A DNA stretch of 64,000 bases from Flavobacterium sp. (GTDB taxonomy: Bacteria > Bacteroidota > Bacteroidia > Flavobacteriales > Flavobacteriaceae). The translations under genes were made by a program, and so were the position numbers. The notes under the pieces were generated by a model that worked only from the letters and a program-made list of their open reading frames with translations, searched no databases and had not been told where the DNA came from. Below are positions 55,451-63,323 of this stretch, piece by piece (positions within the stretch are counted from its first letter, which is position 1; each line of letters begins with the position of its first letter). The DNA lies in assembly GCF_013823965.1 (NCBI RefSeq), contig NZ_PNNA01000092.1, positions 1 through 64,000 on the forward strand. The letters are read 5' to 3'.

Positions 55451-55495
55451 TCATTTGTCCTTATATAATATAATAGGTAATCCCATTCATTGTTA

Positions 55496-57013
55496 TTATT
55501 TTTTAAATGGAGATAACACTTTTTTTAAAGGAACAATAATCAGTTGTTTTTCGTACAAATTAAAACCGAAAAACCATAAAGAAAAAACATAAATCACAGT
55601 AATACCTACACTTTGTATTCCTAAAAAGAACCAATTGGTGGCTGTGTAAAAAGAAATTAAAAACCCACCGATTATGGCTAAGGAAAATCCAAACCACATT
55701 TTATGAAATGTCTGCTTTACAAAACGAATCATATCAAGATTTAAAACTTTATGAAAATAGATACTATTAAAGATTAAATAACCCGCAACATAAGCCAAAC
55801 AGGTACTAATTGCAGCTCCTATAATACCATATTTTTGAACTAAAACAATAGTTAAAAAAATATTTATAATACAAATACCCAACGAAACAAATGATTTTAC
55901 TTTATGCTTGCTTTTAGCCCACATAACATATAAGCCTACATCTGCTAATGCAGCAATCATTTGAGGCACTAAAATTAAAATCGCAACAAGATAAGCTTCT
56001 GCAAAATCTTCACCTACCCACAAATTAATAAACTGCTTTCCTAAAAAAATAAAGCCTAAAGTGGGCAAAGCCAAAACAATAAATTTTATTCTGCCTATTT
56101 TAATCATATGCGCCGTAAGTTCACTGTCATCAGTGCCTAGAGCGACCTGTTTTACAATATCCGGCATTAAGACATCAGAAATCACGATTGAAAAAGCAAA
56201 AAACAAAGAGGATAATAAAGTTCCAATTGAATATATTGCTATCGCTGCACTTGAAATATAGATTCCAATAATAAAAGTATCAGCGGCCCAAAAAAAGTGA
56301 AAGGCAATGGCGTCTACAAAAACTATTAAAGAATAAGAAAGAATTTTTTTGCTGTATTCTAAATCTAAATTCCTAAAAACCGGTTTGACGTTCAATTCTT
56401 TTGCACAATAATACCAAGAATATGCAAAAACCAGAATCATTAAAACCGTATCTACTAACACAATTTCAAATGGTTTAAAATCTAATAAAAGCAATACTGT
56501 TATTAAACCAACCCTAACCAATGTTTTAGCTATATTCATTGTTTTGAGAACAGAAAATCTTTCGTATGATTTTAGTATCCCACCAGCTAAATTCACAAAT
56601 AATGTCAATATTCCGGAGATCACAACCAAAAAGAAAAGATTTTTAAGAAGCATTATTTCTTTTTGGCTAAAAGAGGAATGGAATATCTGAGGAATGTAAT
56701 AATAGAAAAATAGTCCCGCTATAAAAAGAAGGCCACCCATTAACAAATCGATAAGCGTAACCAAACCGACAAATTTCCCTTCTGAAACTTTATCATTATT
56801 TGCTCTATACTCTGAAACATAGCGAACAATTGCATTACTCAATCCTAAATCGGCCAATGCAAAGTAAGAGGTAAATGTTAGTACTAATTTATATACGCCA
56901 AATTCACTTGTTCCAAAAACAGTCAGCATTAGTGGCGTAAGAAAAAAAGAAGATATGTTAGTTACGGCCATGGCGATATAGCCCAGAATAACACCTGATT
57001 TTTTACTACTCAT
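55496..57013 (-). CDS. Polysaccharide flippase (Wzx-like, MOP superfamily)
   Basis: A 505-residue membrane protein with 12-14 spans. GYIAMAVTNISSFFLTPLML near residues 11-30 and the loop TSEFGVYKLVLTFTSYFALADLG near 35-57 are typical of Wzx/MOP exporters; VKQTFHKMWFG near 434 is in the loop before the last spans. It would flip undecaprenyl-linked units of the right-hand locus. Its start codon abuts the stop of the upstream GT2 gene. Not closely similar to the flippase at 26812. Confidence 0.87.
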   Translation of the reverse strand: MSSKKSGVILGYIAMAVTNISSFFLTPLMLTVFGTSEFGVYKLVLTFTSYFALADLGLSNAIVRYVSEYRANNDKVSEGKFVGLVTLIDLLMGGLLFIAGLFFYYYIPQIFHSSFSQKEIMLLKNLFFLVVISGILTLFVNLAGGILKSYERFSVLKTMNIAKTLVRVGLITVLLLLDFKPFEIVLVDTVLMILVFAYSWYYCAKELNVKPVFRNLDLEYSKKILSYSLIVFVDAIAFHFFWAADTFIIGIYISSAAIAIYSIGTLLSSLFFAFSIVISDVLMPDIVKQVALGTDDSELTAHMIKIGRIKFIVLALPTLGFIFLGKQFINLWVGEDFAEAYLVAILILVPQMIAALADVGLYVMWAKSKHKVKSFVSLGICIINIFLTIVLVQKYGIIGAAISTCLAYVAGYLIFNSIYFHKVLNLDMIRFVKQTFHKMWFGFSLAIIGGFLISFYTATNWFFLGIQSVGITVIYVFSLWFFGFNLYEKQLIIVPLKKVLSPFKK

Positions 57014-58225
57014 TTAATATAGCTTTTCAAGATTAATTAACACTTCCTTGAATTTACTTTCTTGCAAGTGATTCGTTAACACTTTTTCAGCAATTCCTAT
57101 ATTTTGTATATTAGAAAACTTTTCAAAATCACCTTTCTTTCTGAATATCTTTCTTACTATTCGTTGAAGTAAATCTAAACCTGGTCCTTTTACTATATGA
57201 AAAAATAAATTTAAATATGCCAAAAATTGGCTATCCCATCGCTTTGATATGCTGTTATAATAGTGTGTTTTTAGAATTTTTGAATATTCCGTATGATTTA
57301 TTAGACAATATGCAGTTAGAGGAGCTATGTTAAAAATCAACTCATTTACTTTGAAATCTTTTATCGCCGCTATTGCAGAATCAGCCCATATAGTTTCAAC
57401 GCTATATATTTTAGGAACCTGATCATTCCACTGATAATTTGAATGTCCTTTAAAGTGAGGTGCATCCTCCCATTTACCCGTATGCCTGCCCGTTGCAGAA
57501 TCTGCTGATCCACTTGTTTTACATATACCCGAAATTGTAAATGGGTAATCTATAAAAACATTGTTTTTTGAAACTAATGATAGTGCTACAGCTGAATAAA
57601 TATCAGGTGATAAACCATTAAAGTATTTCCCTGTTTTAGTTCTAATTTCTTCTAAACATTCTTTTTTCACTATGCCATGATATAGTTTTACCAAATTCAA
57701 CTTTAAATAATTTTGACAACCATTTAAAAATAACTTTTTGAGTTCTAAAATAGAATCCGCCTTGTAAACCTTAGCATTTACCTTTGCCACAATCATATTT
57801 CCATTATCAAGCTTATTTGCATTCTTATAAATTCCTGAATCTGGCCAAACGTATATTGCTTTTAATTTATATTGTACTGAAGAAATTGAATTTTTTTTAG
57901 CCCATTCGACTATTTCGACAATCATAGGATTAATACCATCGTCATCTCCAATTGCACATACATATTCACCATCTGCATTTAAAACTGCTTCACTAAAATT
58001 ATCTACAAAAGAAAGTTGCTCTTTTATATAATTATATTTTAATCTTTTATCTTCTTTAAATACTTCAAGTTTATTCAACAAAATATTTTCGTCACTATTA
58101 TCTTGGATTATTACTTGAATCCTATCATCCTTTATTGATAGTATTTGTTTAGTTGTTTCAAAGGCATAATCGATTCTATTTCTGGTTGGAACAAGTATTG
58201 ATAATAAATAAGAATCTTTAGACAT
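57014..58225 (-). CDS. GT2-family glycosyltransferase
   Basis: A 403-residue GT2 protein. LLSILVPTRNRIDYA opens the fold; IQDNSDENI replaces the DDGS motif and AIGDDDGINP near residue 92 is the metal-binding site. It has a long C-terminal region like the GT2 at 25212, and a shared GxDDG motif. Placed between the flippase and the UDP-L-sugar reductase, it may transfer that sugar; inference only. Confidence 0.8.
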   Translation of the reverse strand: MSKDSYLLSILVPTRNRIDYAFETTKQILSIKDDRIQVIIQDNSDENILLNKLEVFKEDKRLKYNYIKEQLSFVDNFSEAVLNADGEYVCAIGDDDGINPMIVEIVEWAKKNSISSVQYKLKAIYVWPDSGIYKNANKLDNGNMIVAKVNAKVYKADSILELKKLFLNGCQNYLKLNLVKLYHGIVKKECLEEIRTKTGKYFNGLSPDIYSAVALSLVSKNNVFIDYPFTISGICKTSGSADSATGRHTGKWEDAPHFKGHSNYQWNDQVPKIYSVETIWADSAIAAIKDFKVNELIFNIAPLTAYCLINHTEYSKILKTHYYNSISKRWDSQFLAYLNLFFHIVKGPGLDLLQRIVRKIFRKKGDFEKFSNIQNIGIAEKVLTNHLQESKFKEVLINLEKLY

Positions 58226-58237
58226 AAATAATAAATT

Positions 58238-59101
58238 TTATAAATAATGGGGATAAATACCGGAATGTTTGAAGATCCAATCTTTTTGACTTTCGAGCAT
58301 TTTTTGATAATTAGGCACTTGATATTCAAAATCAGTTCGAATGCTCACTAAACTTTTATCTACATAATAATCATCATTAGGTTCAATGTTCATCACATTG
58401 TTTCTATAAATTGAATTAAACAACGAGAGTAAACTAAATTTGTCAATCTTAGACGAAGGTGCCACTTGTATCAATCCAACAACATGCTGTTTAATGATTG
58501 CGTCTACAACTTTTGCTAATTCCAAAGTGGTCAAACCAGACCAAAAAGCTTTCGTAAAACCTTTTAATTGTGCATCATCTGATTGAGACATAAACCAATG
58601 AAATAAGCCAATGCCATTTTGATTTAATTCAGGCCCAATAATAGAGGTACGAATCGTTACATCTTTATCATTTGTCAATTCTCCCAAAGCTTTGGACTGG
58701 GCATAGAAACCCGTCCCATTTTTAAAATCATTTTCAGTATAGCCGCCTTCTTTACCCGAGAATACGCAATCAGTGCTGATATGAATTATTTTTGTCTTTG
58801 TCCTTTCTGTAATTTCTTCTAAATAGTGAGGGAAATAGCTATTAAACCAAATCGCTTTGGATGGATGGTCTTCTGCATCTTTATTTAAAATTCCTATACA
58901 ATTTACTACATAATCAAATTGATGCTCCTTAAAAAGCAAACTTAATTGTGTAGTATCTGAAACATCTACATTAAACAATTTATGACTTGATACAATATTT
59001 CTGGCTAAACCAAAAACATCATACAATTTATTTTCAGTAAAATAATTGTAAAGCATATGACCTGCCATACCTTTAATGCCAATAACTAATATTTTCTTCA
59101 T
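58238..59101 (-). CDS. RmlD-like NDP-sugar 4-ketoreductase (WbvR/CapF N-domain-like)
   Basis: A 287-residue SDR reductase of the RmlD group. VIGIKGMAGHML at residues 5-16 corresponds to the GxxGxxG loop with a substitution, STDCVFSGKEGGY near 107-119 is the RmlD signature, and YAQSK near 132-136 the catalytic Tyr and Lys. Next to a CapE-type dehydratase and a CapG/FnlC-type 2-epimerase it should reduce the 4-keto intermediate in the UDP-L-FucNAc, L-RhaNAc or L-QuiNAc pathway. CapF proteins carry a C-terminal cupin that this one lacks; a free cupin is encoded at 60231. Confidence 0.83.
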   Translation of the reverse strand: MKKILVIGIKGMAGHMLYNYFTENKLYDVFGLARNIVSSHKLFNVDVSDTTQLSLLFKEHQFDYVVNCIGILNKDAEDHPSKAIWFNSYFPHYLEEITERTKTKIIHISTDCVFSGKEGGYTENDFKNGTGFYAQSKALGELTNDKDVTIRTSIIGPELNQNGIGLFHWFMSQSDDAQLKGFTKAFWSGLTTLELAKVVDAIIKQHVVGLIQVAPSSKIDKFSLLSLFNSIYRNNVMNIEPNDDYYVDKSLVSIRTDFEYQVPNYQKMLESQKDWIFKHSGIYPHYL

Positions 59102-59109
59102 TTGATAAA

Positions 59110-60240
59110 TTATTTATCCCAAATTACTTTATCAATAATCGATGTATAACTCTGAATTGCTTTAATGACACGAGCAGAAGTGTTGTTTACTTCATATTCT
59201 TTCGGTAATTCGATATTTGAATCAAATAAGCCTCTAGCAATTTCAATTGCATTTAATATTTGGTCTGTTGTTATCCCGCCTAATACAATGGTACCTGCGT
59301 CTATTGCTTCAGGTCTTTCCGTACTTGTCCGTATACTGACAGCAGGGAATCCCATCATCGCCGACTCTTCACTAATTGTTCCACTGTCTGAAAGCACAAC
59401 GAAGGCATTTTTTTGCAACTGAACGTAATCAAAAAAGCCTAAAGGGGGTACATTTGAAATTAGCGAATGAAATTTGATTTTATTTTTTTCTATTCGATTC
59501 TTTGTCCGAGGATGTGTAGAAAAGATAATAGGCATATTATATTTTTCGGCTACTTGATTTAAAGAGTGAGCTAAAATTTCAAAATGATTATCCAAATCAA
59601 TATTCTCTTCACGATGTGCACTCACCACTATATATTTTTGATTTTTTAAGTCTAATCTAGAAACAACTTTACTGTTTAAAATTTGATCATTATACTTTAA
59701 CAAGACCTCTTTCAATGGAGACCCTGTAACAAACACATGATCTTTTCGGAAGCCTTCACTCAATAAATAACGTCTGCTGTTCTCTGTATAAGTCAAATTA
59801 ATATCACTGATATGGTCAGAAATTTTGCGGTTAATTTCTTCAGGCACATTTTGATCAAAACAACGGTTGCCCGCTTCCATATGAAAAATAGGGATTTTCA
59901 AACGTTTAGCCGCAATGGTACTCAAAACGCTGTTGGTGTCTCCTAAAACCAATATAGCATCTGGTAGTTCTTTCGACAAAATTTCAAACGATTTTGAAAT
60001 TACGTTTCCAATGGTTTCTCCCAAATGATTTCCCGCAACATTCAAAAAAAAATTCGGTTTTCTTAAGCCTAAGTCCTCAAAAAAAATTTCATTTAATTCG
60101 TAATCGTAATTTTGACCTGTATGGATTAAAATATGATCAAAATAGATATCGCATTTTTTAATACATTCCGCTAAACGTATAATTTCAGGACGAGTTCCTA
60201 AAATCGTTGCTACTTTTAATTTATTCATGTTTATTTCCAT
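59110..60240 (-). CDS. UDP-HexNAc 2-epimerase (CapG/FnlC/WbvD-like)
   Basis: A 376-residue member of the UDP-GlcNAc 2-epimerase family. ILGTRPEIIRLAECI near the N-terminus, HTGQNYDYELNEIFF near 40, MEAGNRCFDQNVPEEINRKI near 121-140, SAHREENID near 209 and LSDSGTISEESAMMG near 280 are family motifs. The NRCFDQNVPEE form is that of the FnlC/CapG branch acting on 6-deoxy-L-sugars, not of WecB. A second ATG (60228) is an equally plausible start and would avoid overlapping the upstream cupin gene. Confidence 0.88.
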   Translation of the reverse strand: MEINMNKLKVATILGTRPEIIRLAECIKKCDIYFDHILIHTGQNYDYELNEIFFEDLGLRKPNFFLNVAGNHLGETIGNVISKSFEILSKELPDAILVLGDTNSVLSTIAAKRLKIPIFHMEAGNRCFDQNVPEEINRKISDHISDINLTYTENSRRYLLSEGFRKDHVFVTGSPLKEVLLKYNDQILNSKVVSRLDLKNQKYIVVSAHREENIDLDNHFEILAHSLNQVAEKYNMPIIFSTHPRTKNRIEKNKIKFHSLISNVPPLGFFDYVQLQKNAFVVLSDSGTISEESAMMGFPAVSIRTSTERPEAIDAGTIVLGGITTDQILNAIEIARGLFDSNIELPKEYEVNNTSARVIKAIQSYTSIIDKVIWDK

Positions 60241-60641
60241 TGTGTTGGATTAAATTTATAATTATCTTCTATTTCTCCCATCTTGTAATTAGAAAAAACC
60301 AGCAATTTGGAGTCGACTTCTAATGCTTGAATAGAAGATGCGCAACCTGCCTCAACAATTAGGGCTTCCAATTTTTTGGAATCAAGTTCGAACGATTCTA
60401 CTTCTAAACTATTCAAAGGATTTTCAAAATCATCTATTTTTACTAATTTGATTAAAAACTTCCCTTTAACAGCAATAAACCATCTTTTTTCAGTTTGATG
60501 TCCTTGCCAAGCTCTTTGTATGGATAAATCAGCATTTTCAATAACATATACTCGTTTTACTTCAGTAAGATCAAGTTCATTATTAAAGGAAAGCATCCCT
60601 CTTTCATCTGAAAAAAAATTTCCTGTTATTTTACTATACAT
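60231..60641 (-). CDS. Small cupin-fold sugar epimerase/isomerase-like protein
   Basis: A 136-residue single-domain cupin resembling WxcM/FdtA-type proteins. FFSDERGMLSF near residues 9-19 is like the RmlC/FdtA start, HQTEKRWFIAVKGKFLIKLV near 48-67 is the cupin strand pair, and GCASSIQALEVDSKLLVFSN lies near the end. It sits between the CapE-like and CapG-like genes, where the fused C-terminal cupin of CapF is found in other systems. Its reaction is not established; epimerisation or isomerisation of the 4-keto sugar is a reasonable guess. Confidence 0.72.
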   Translation of the reverse strand: MYSKITGNFFSDERGMLSFNNELDLTEVKRVYVIENADLSIQRAWQGHQTEKRWFIAVKGKFLIKLVKIDDFENPLNSLEVESFELDSKKLEALIVEAGCASSIQALEVDSKLLVFSNYKMGEIEDNYKFNPTQWK

Positions 60642-60645
60642 CTTT

Positions 60646-61641
60646 TTAGTTTTTAAACAGATTCAGTTTTTTTAATAGAACTTTTATACCTTCAACATCT
60701 TCTCTCTTAGTATTGTGCGAATTATAGTCTTCAACTTCAGGTTGGATATCTTTCCCTTCCGAGAAATATTGTGCATAATTCAAATCACGATTATCAGAAG
60801 GGATGCGATAAAAATCGCCCATATCTTCTGCTTTAATCATTTCCTCACGGGTACACAAAGTTTCATATAATTTTTCGCCATGACGTGTCCCGATAATTTT
60901 TATCTTGTTATCGGCATTACAAAGTTCCTTTAAAGCTTGGGCCAAATCGCCGATAGTTCCGGCGGGTGCTTTATTGACAAATAAATCTCCTGGATTTCCG
61001 TGTTCGAAAGCAAACAAAACTAACTCCACCGCTTCATCCAGCGACATCAAGAAGCGAGTCATGTTTGGATCCGTTATCGTTAGTGTTTCTCCATTTTTTA
61101 TTTGTTTCAAAAACAATGGAATAACCGAACCTCGAGAGGCCATTACATTTCCGTAACGTGTCAAACAAACTGTGGTGTCGGTCAAATTACGTGATGCTGC
61201 CACTGCTACTTTTTCCATCAAAGCTTTTGAAATCCCCATGGCATTAATAGGATAAGCCGCTTTGTCTGTACTCAAACAAATTACTTTGTTGACTTTGTTG
61301 ACTCCAGCTGCATCAATCACATTTTGTGTGCCAAATACGTTAGTCTTGGTAGCTTCCAACGGAAAAAACTCACAAGAAGGCACTTGCTTCAAGGCTGCCG
61401 CATGAAACACATAATCTACCCCGCGCATCGCACGTTCCACACTATTGTAATCGCGAACATCCCCAATATAAAATTTGAGTTTATCGTTCTTTAACTGATT
61501 GCGCATATCATCCTGCTTTTTTTCGTCACGAGAAAAAATACGAATTTCTTTGAAATGGTCGGTATATAGAAAACGGTTTAATACTGCATTTCCGAATGAA
61601 CCAGTGCCTCCTGTAATAAGAAGAATTTTATTTGCGAACAT
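60646..61641 (-). CDS. capE: UDP-GlcNAc 4,6-dehydratase/5-epimerase (CapE/FnlA/WbjB-like)
   Basis: A 331-residue soluble SDR of the short FlaA1/CapE type. GGTGSFG is at residues 11-17, and the unusual active site with Met135 in place of Tyr and Lys139 (STDKAAYPINAMGISK) marks the sugar 4,6-dehydratase family. The C-terminal RHGEKLYETLCTREEM and EDMGDFYRIPSDNRDLNY are typical of CapE/WbjB rather than PseB. It converts UDP-GlcNAc to 4-keto-6-deoxy-L-hexose intermediates. First gene of the long leftward run ending at 45906. Confidence 0.9.
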   Translation of the reverse strand: MFANKILLITGGTGSFGNAVLNRFLYTDHFKEIRIFSRDEKKQDDMRNQLKNDKLKFYIGDVRDYNSVERAMRGVDYVFHAAALKQVPSCEFFPLEATKTNVFGTQNVIDAAGVNKVNKVICLSTDKAAYPINAMGISKALMEKVAVAASRNLTDTTVCLTRYGNVMASRGSVIPLFLKQIKNGETLTITDPNMTRFLMSLDEAVELVLFAFEHGNPGDLFVNKAPAGTIGDLAQALKELCNADNKIKIIGTRHGEKLYETLCTREEMIKAEDMGDFYRIPSDNRDLNYAQYFSEGKDIQPEVEDYNSHNTKREDVEGIKVLLKKLNLFKN

Positions 61642-61786
61642 ATTACTTTATTTATAAAATATGAATAATTTTTAATTTCTGAATCGGTAAATTAATTAAT
61701 CAATTGGTTGTTTAATGAGTTAATTGAGGGCAACATTTGTATTTTGGATTAACGGGTTATTTGTTTAACTGGTTATTTGTAAACAA

Positions 61787-61953
61787 TTATTCTTTTCTTA
61801 AGCCGTTACTACTCTTTAAATCCACTTCTTCAAACGCATTCAAGTTTTCCAAAAACCAAACACAAGTCATTTGAATCCCTTCCTCCAAATTGCGGAACCC
61901 ACCATGCCCTTGTGACCTGCTATATAAATTTTTGAATTGAGGTTCATTTCCAT
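61787..61953 (-). pseudogene. fcl: Deletion remnant of GDP-L-fucose synthase
   Basis: From the ATG at 61953 the frame reads MEMNLNSKIYIAGHKGMVGS then AIW, the unmistakable start of GDP-L-fucose synthase (Fcl) with its cofactor loop. It then passes directly, in another frame, into LEEGIQMTCVWFLENLNAF and a short tail ending at TAA 61787, which is the Fcl C-terminus. About 260-270 internal codons are missing, and start and end are joined out of frame. It lies 146 bp upstream of the CapE-like gene. Confidence 0.85.
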
Positions 61954-62015
61954 GTTTTTTAAGATACTGGTTTCAACGATTAAATTGTTTTGTTTTTCAA
62001 TTATTGAACCCTTAT

Positions 62016-62057
62016 TTTAACTAGTCAATCATTTTTTTTAACTAGTGAATCATTTTT
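62016..62057. repeat. 21-bp tandem duplication
   Basis: TTTAACTAGT(C/G)AATCATTTT occurs at 62016 and again at 62037, differing at one base. Confidence 0.75.
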
Positions 62058-62154
62058 AACTTATGATGCCTTTTTGGCACAGATGCTGGTGGCTGCCCAA
62101 GGCTTCGCCATTCCAACCCACAAAAGGAGTTCGAAATTAGCACAATCAAGGGTG

Positions 62155-62162
62155 CAAATATA
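62155..62162 (-). promoter_or_regulatory. Candidate -7 box for the CapE-headed operon
   Basis: TATATTTG on the minus strand (TAnnTTTG). It lies about 200 nt before the fcl remnant and 510 nt before the CapE-like gene, so it may be the promoter of the former fcl-containing operon. No good -33 match. Confidence 0.3.
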
Positions 62163-62604
62163 CCAACAAAATAGCAATTTTTATCACTTTTTCCAACTGC
62201 CATAAAACAACTAATACTTATTCTCCAAACACAAAACCATAAATACAAAGCCGTCAAATCATTACATTTCAAGTTATGGCTACAGGACTATTTTATTTTA
62301 ATGTTTGTCTTTTGAATCTTGAAAATCCAAAAAACACAATAAAACGCAATACTTGGAATGCCTGGCTATAATTTGGTCTAAAAAACCGAAATCAAACGTA
62401 AAACAACATATTTCAAGTAGTTACACAGATATACTAGTTAGGCGTCACTTTTTTGGCAAACCCATCATTTTAGACCACTGTAAACCTACTTCTTTTAAAC
62501 AAGAATCTTTTACAGTTATCCTTATTTGCGATACTTTTAGAGTTAAAACAACATCGAATCTTCTTTGAATACGGATAACCAATTATTTAAAACTCATTAC
62601 TATT

Positions 62605-62789
62605 AACCCGTTGGGTATAATGAATCAAAATGTATTAAAAGTGATGATTTTGATTAAAATTTAAAGTCAATTAGGACACTTATGTCAGTCTGAGCCTGTC
62701 GAAGACCTTTAAAAAGATACATTTCGACAAGCTCAATGTGACAATTAGTACAAAATTGACCATAAAAAACAATTACGCCCAACGGGTTA
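62605..62789. repeat. Nested inverted-repeat element
   Basis: AACCCGTTGGG at 62605-62615 is the inverse of CCCAACGGGTT at 62778-62788. Inside, 62684-62742 is a second palindrome with arms GTCAGTCTGAGCCTGTCGAA and TTCGACAAGCTCAATGTGAC, the same family as the tandem repeat at 1-347. No coding frame is supported. Confidence 0.7.
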
Positions 62790-62940
62790 CTATTAGTATG
62801 TTTTGAGTGGAAAGCATCCAATGGCACACTCTAGGGTCAAAAGAAAAAGTATAAATAAAAATGAAAATATAAATGAAGTAGCACAGAATAAAAGTAATGG
62901 CCAAAATTAAATGTCGTGTTTTAATGAAGCCATAAATTTA

Positions 62941-63053
62941 TTTGCCACAGATTTACTTCGTCTGTTCGACCTTTGGTCTCGGGTCACAGATTAGCACAGA
63001 TTAATTCGTCACCTAGCTTAAAAATCTTTTTAATCCTTCAAATCTGTGGCAAA
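62941..63053. repeat. Palindromic element with perfect 14-bp inverted ends
   Basis: TTTGCCACAGATTT (62941-62954) and AAATCTGTGGCAAA (63040-63053) are exact inverse complements. The interior repeats CACAGATTAGCACAGATTAA. No transposase is near, so it would be a passive, MITE-like or REP-like element. Apart from the features listed, 61642-63323 shows no supported gene. Confidence 0.8.
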
Positions 63054-63246
63054 AACTCTTTTTGATAATTGTTATCGTATTTTGATATTGCGACAATATT
63101 ATCTTTCTAATTACTTGCCTTAATGGTTCAAGTCAAAAACATCTTTATTTCTTATGTCTTGACCAAATTTTTGATTGGTACTAACAAAATACAGTCCAAT
63201 ATCCCGAATAGCCGCATACCAACAAGCCCCTAACCTATAATAACCC

Positions 63247-63322
63247 AAAACCGACAACAGATAACTGATAACCGATAACTGATAACCGATAACAGATAAC
63301 CGACAACCCACAACCGATAACC
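63247..63322. repeat. Heptamer array
   Basis: About ten units of the AAC(A/C/T)GAT type, ending just at the stop codon of the right-edge gene. Confidence 0.82.
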
Positions 63323-63323
63323 A

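Noticed and set aside
62042..62272. Possible small minus-strand membrane protein of 76 residues
   Set aside because: No family resemblance, no convincing start context, and it lies in a repeat-rich degraded region.
62353..62568. Possible plus-strand protein of 71 residues
   Set aside because: No recognisable motif; base composition matches the surrounding noncoding DNA and no promoter is seen.
63120..63311. Possible 63-residue minus-strand protein
   Set aside because: The sequence is mainly LSVISYLLSV-type translation of the heptamer array.
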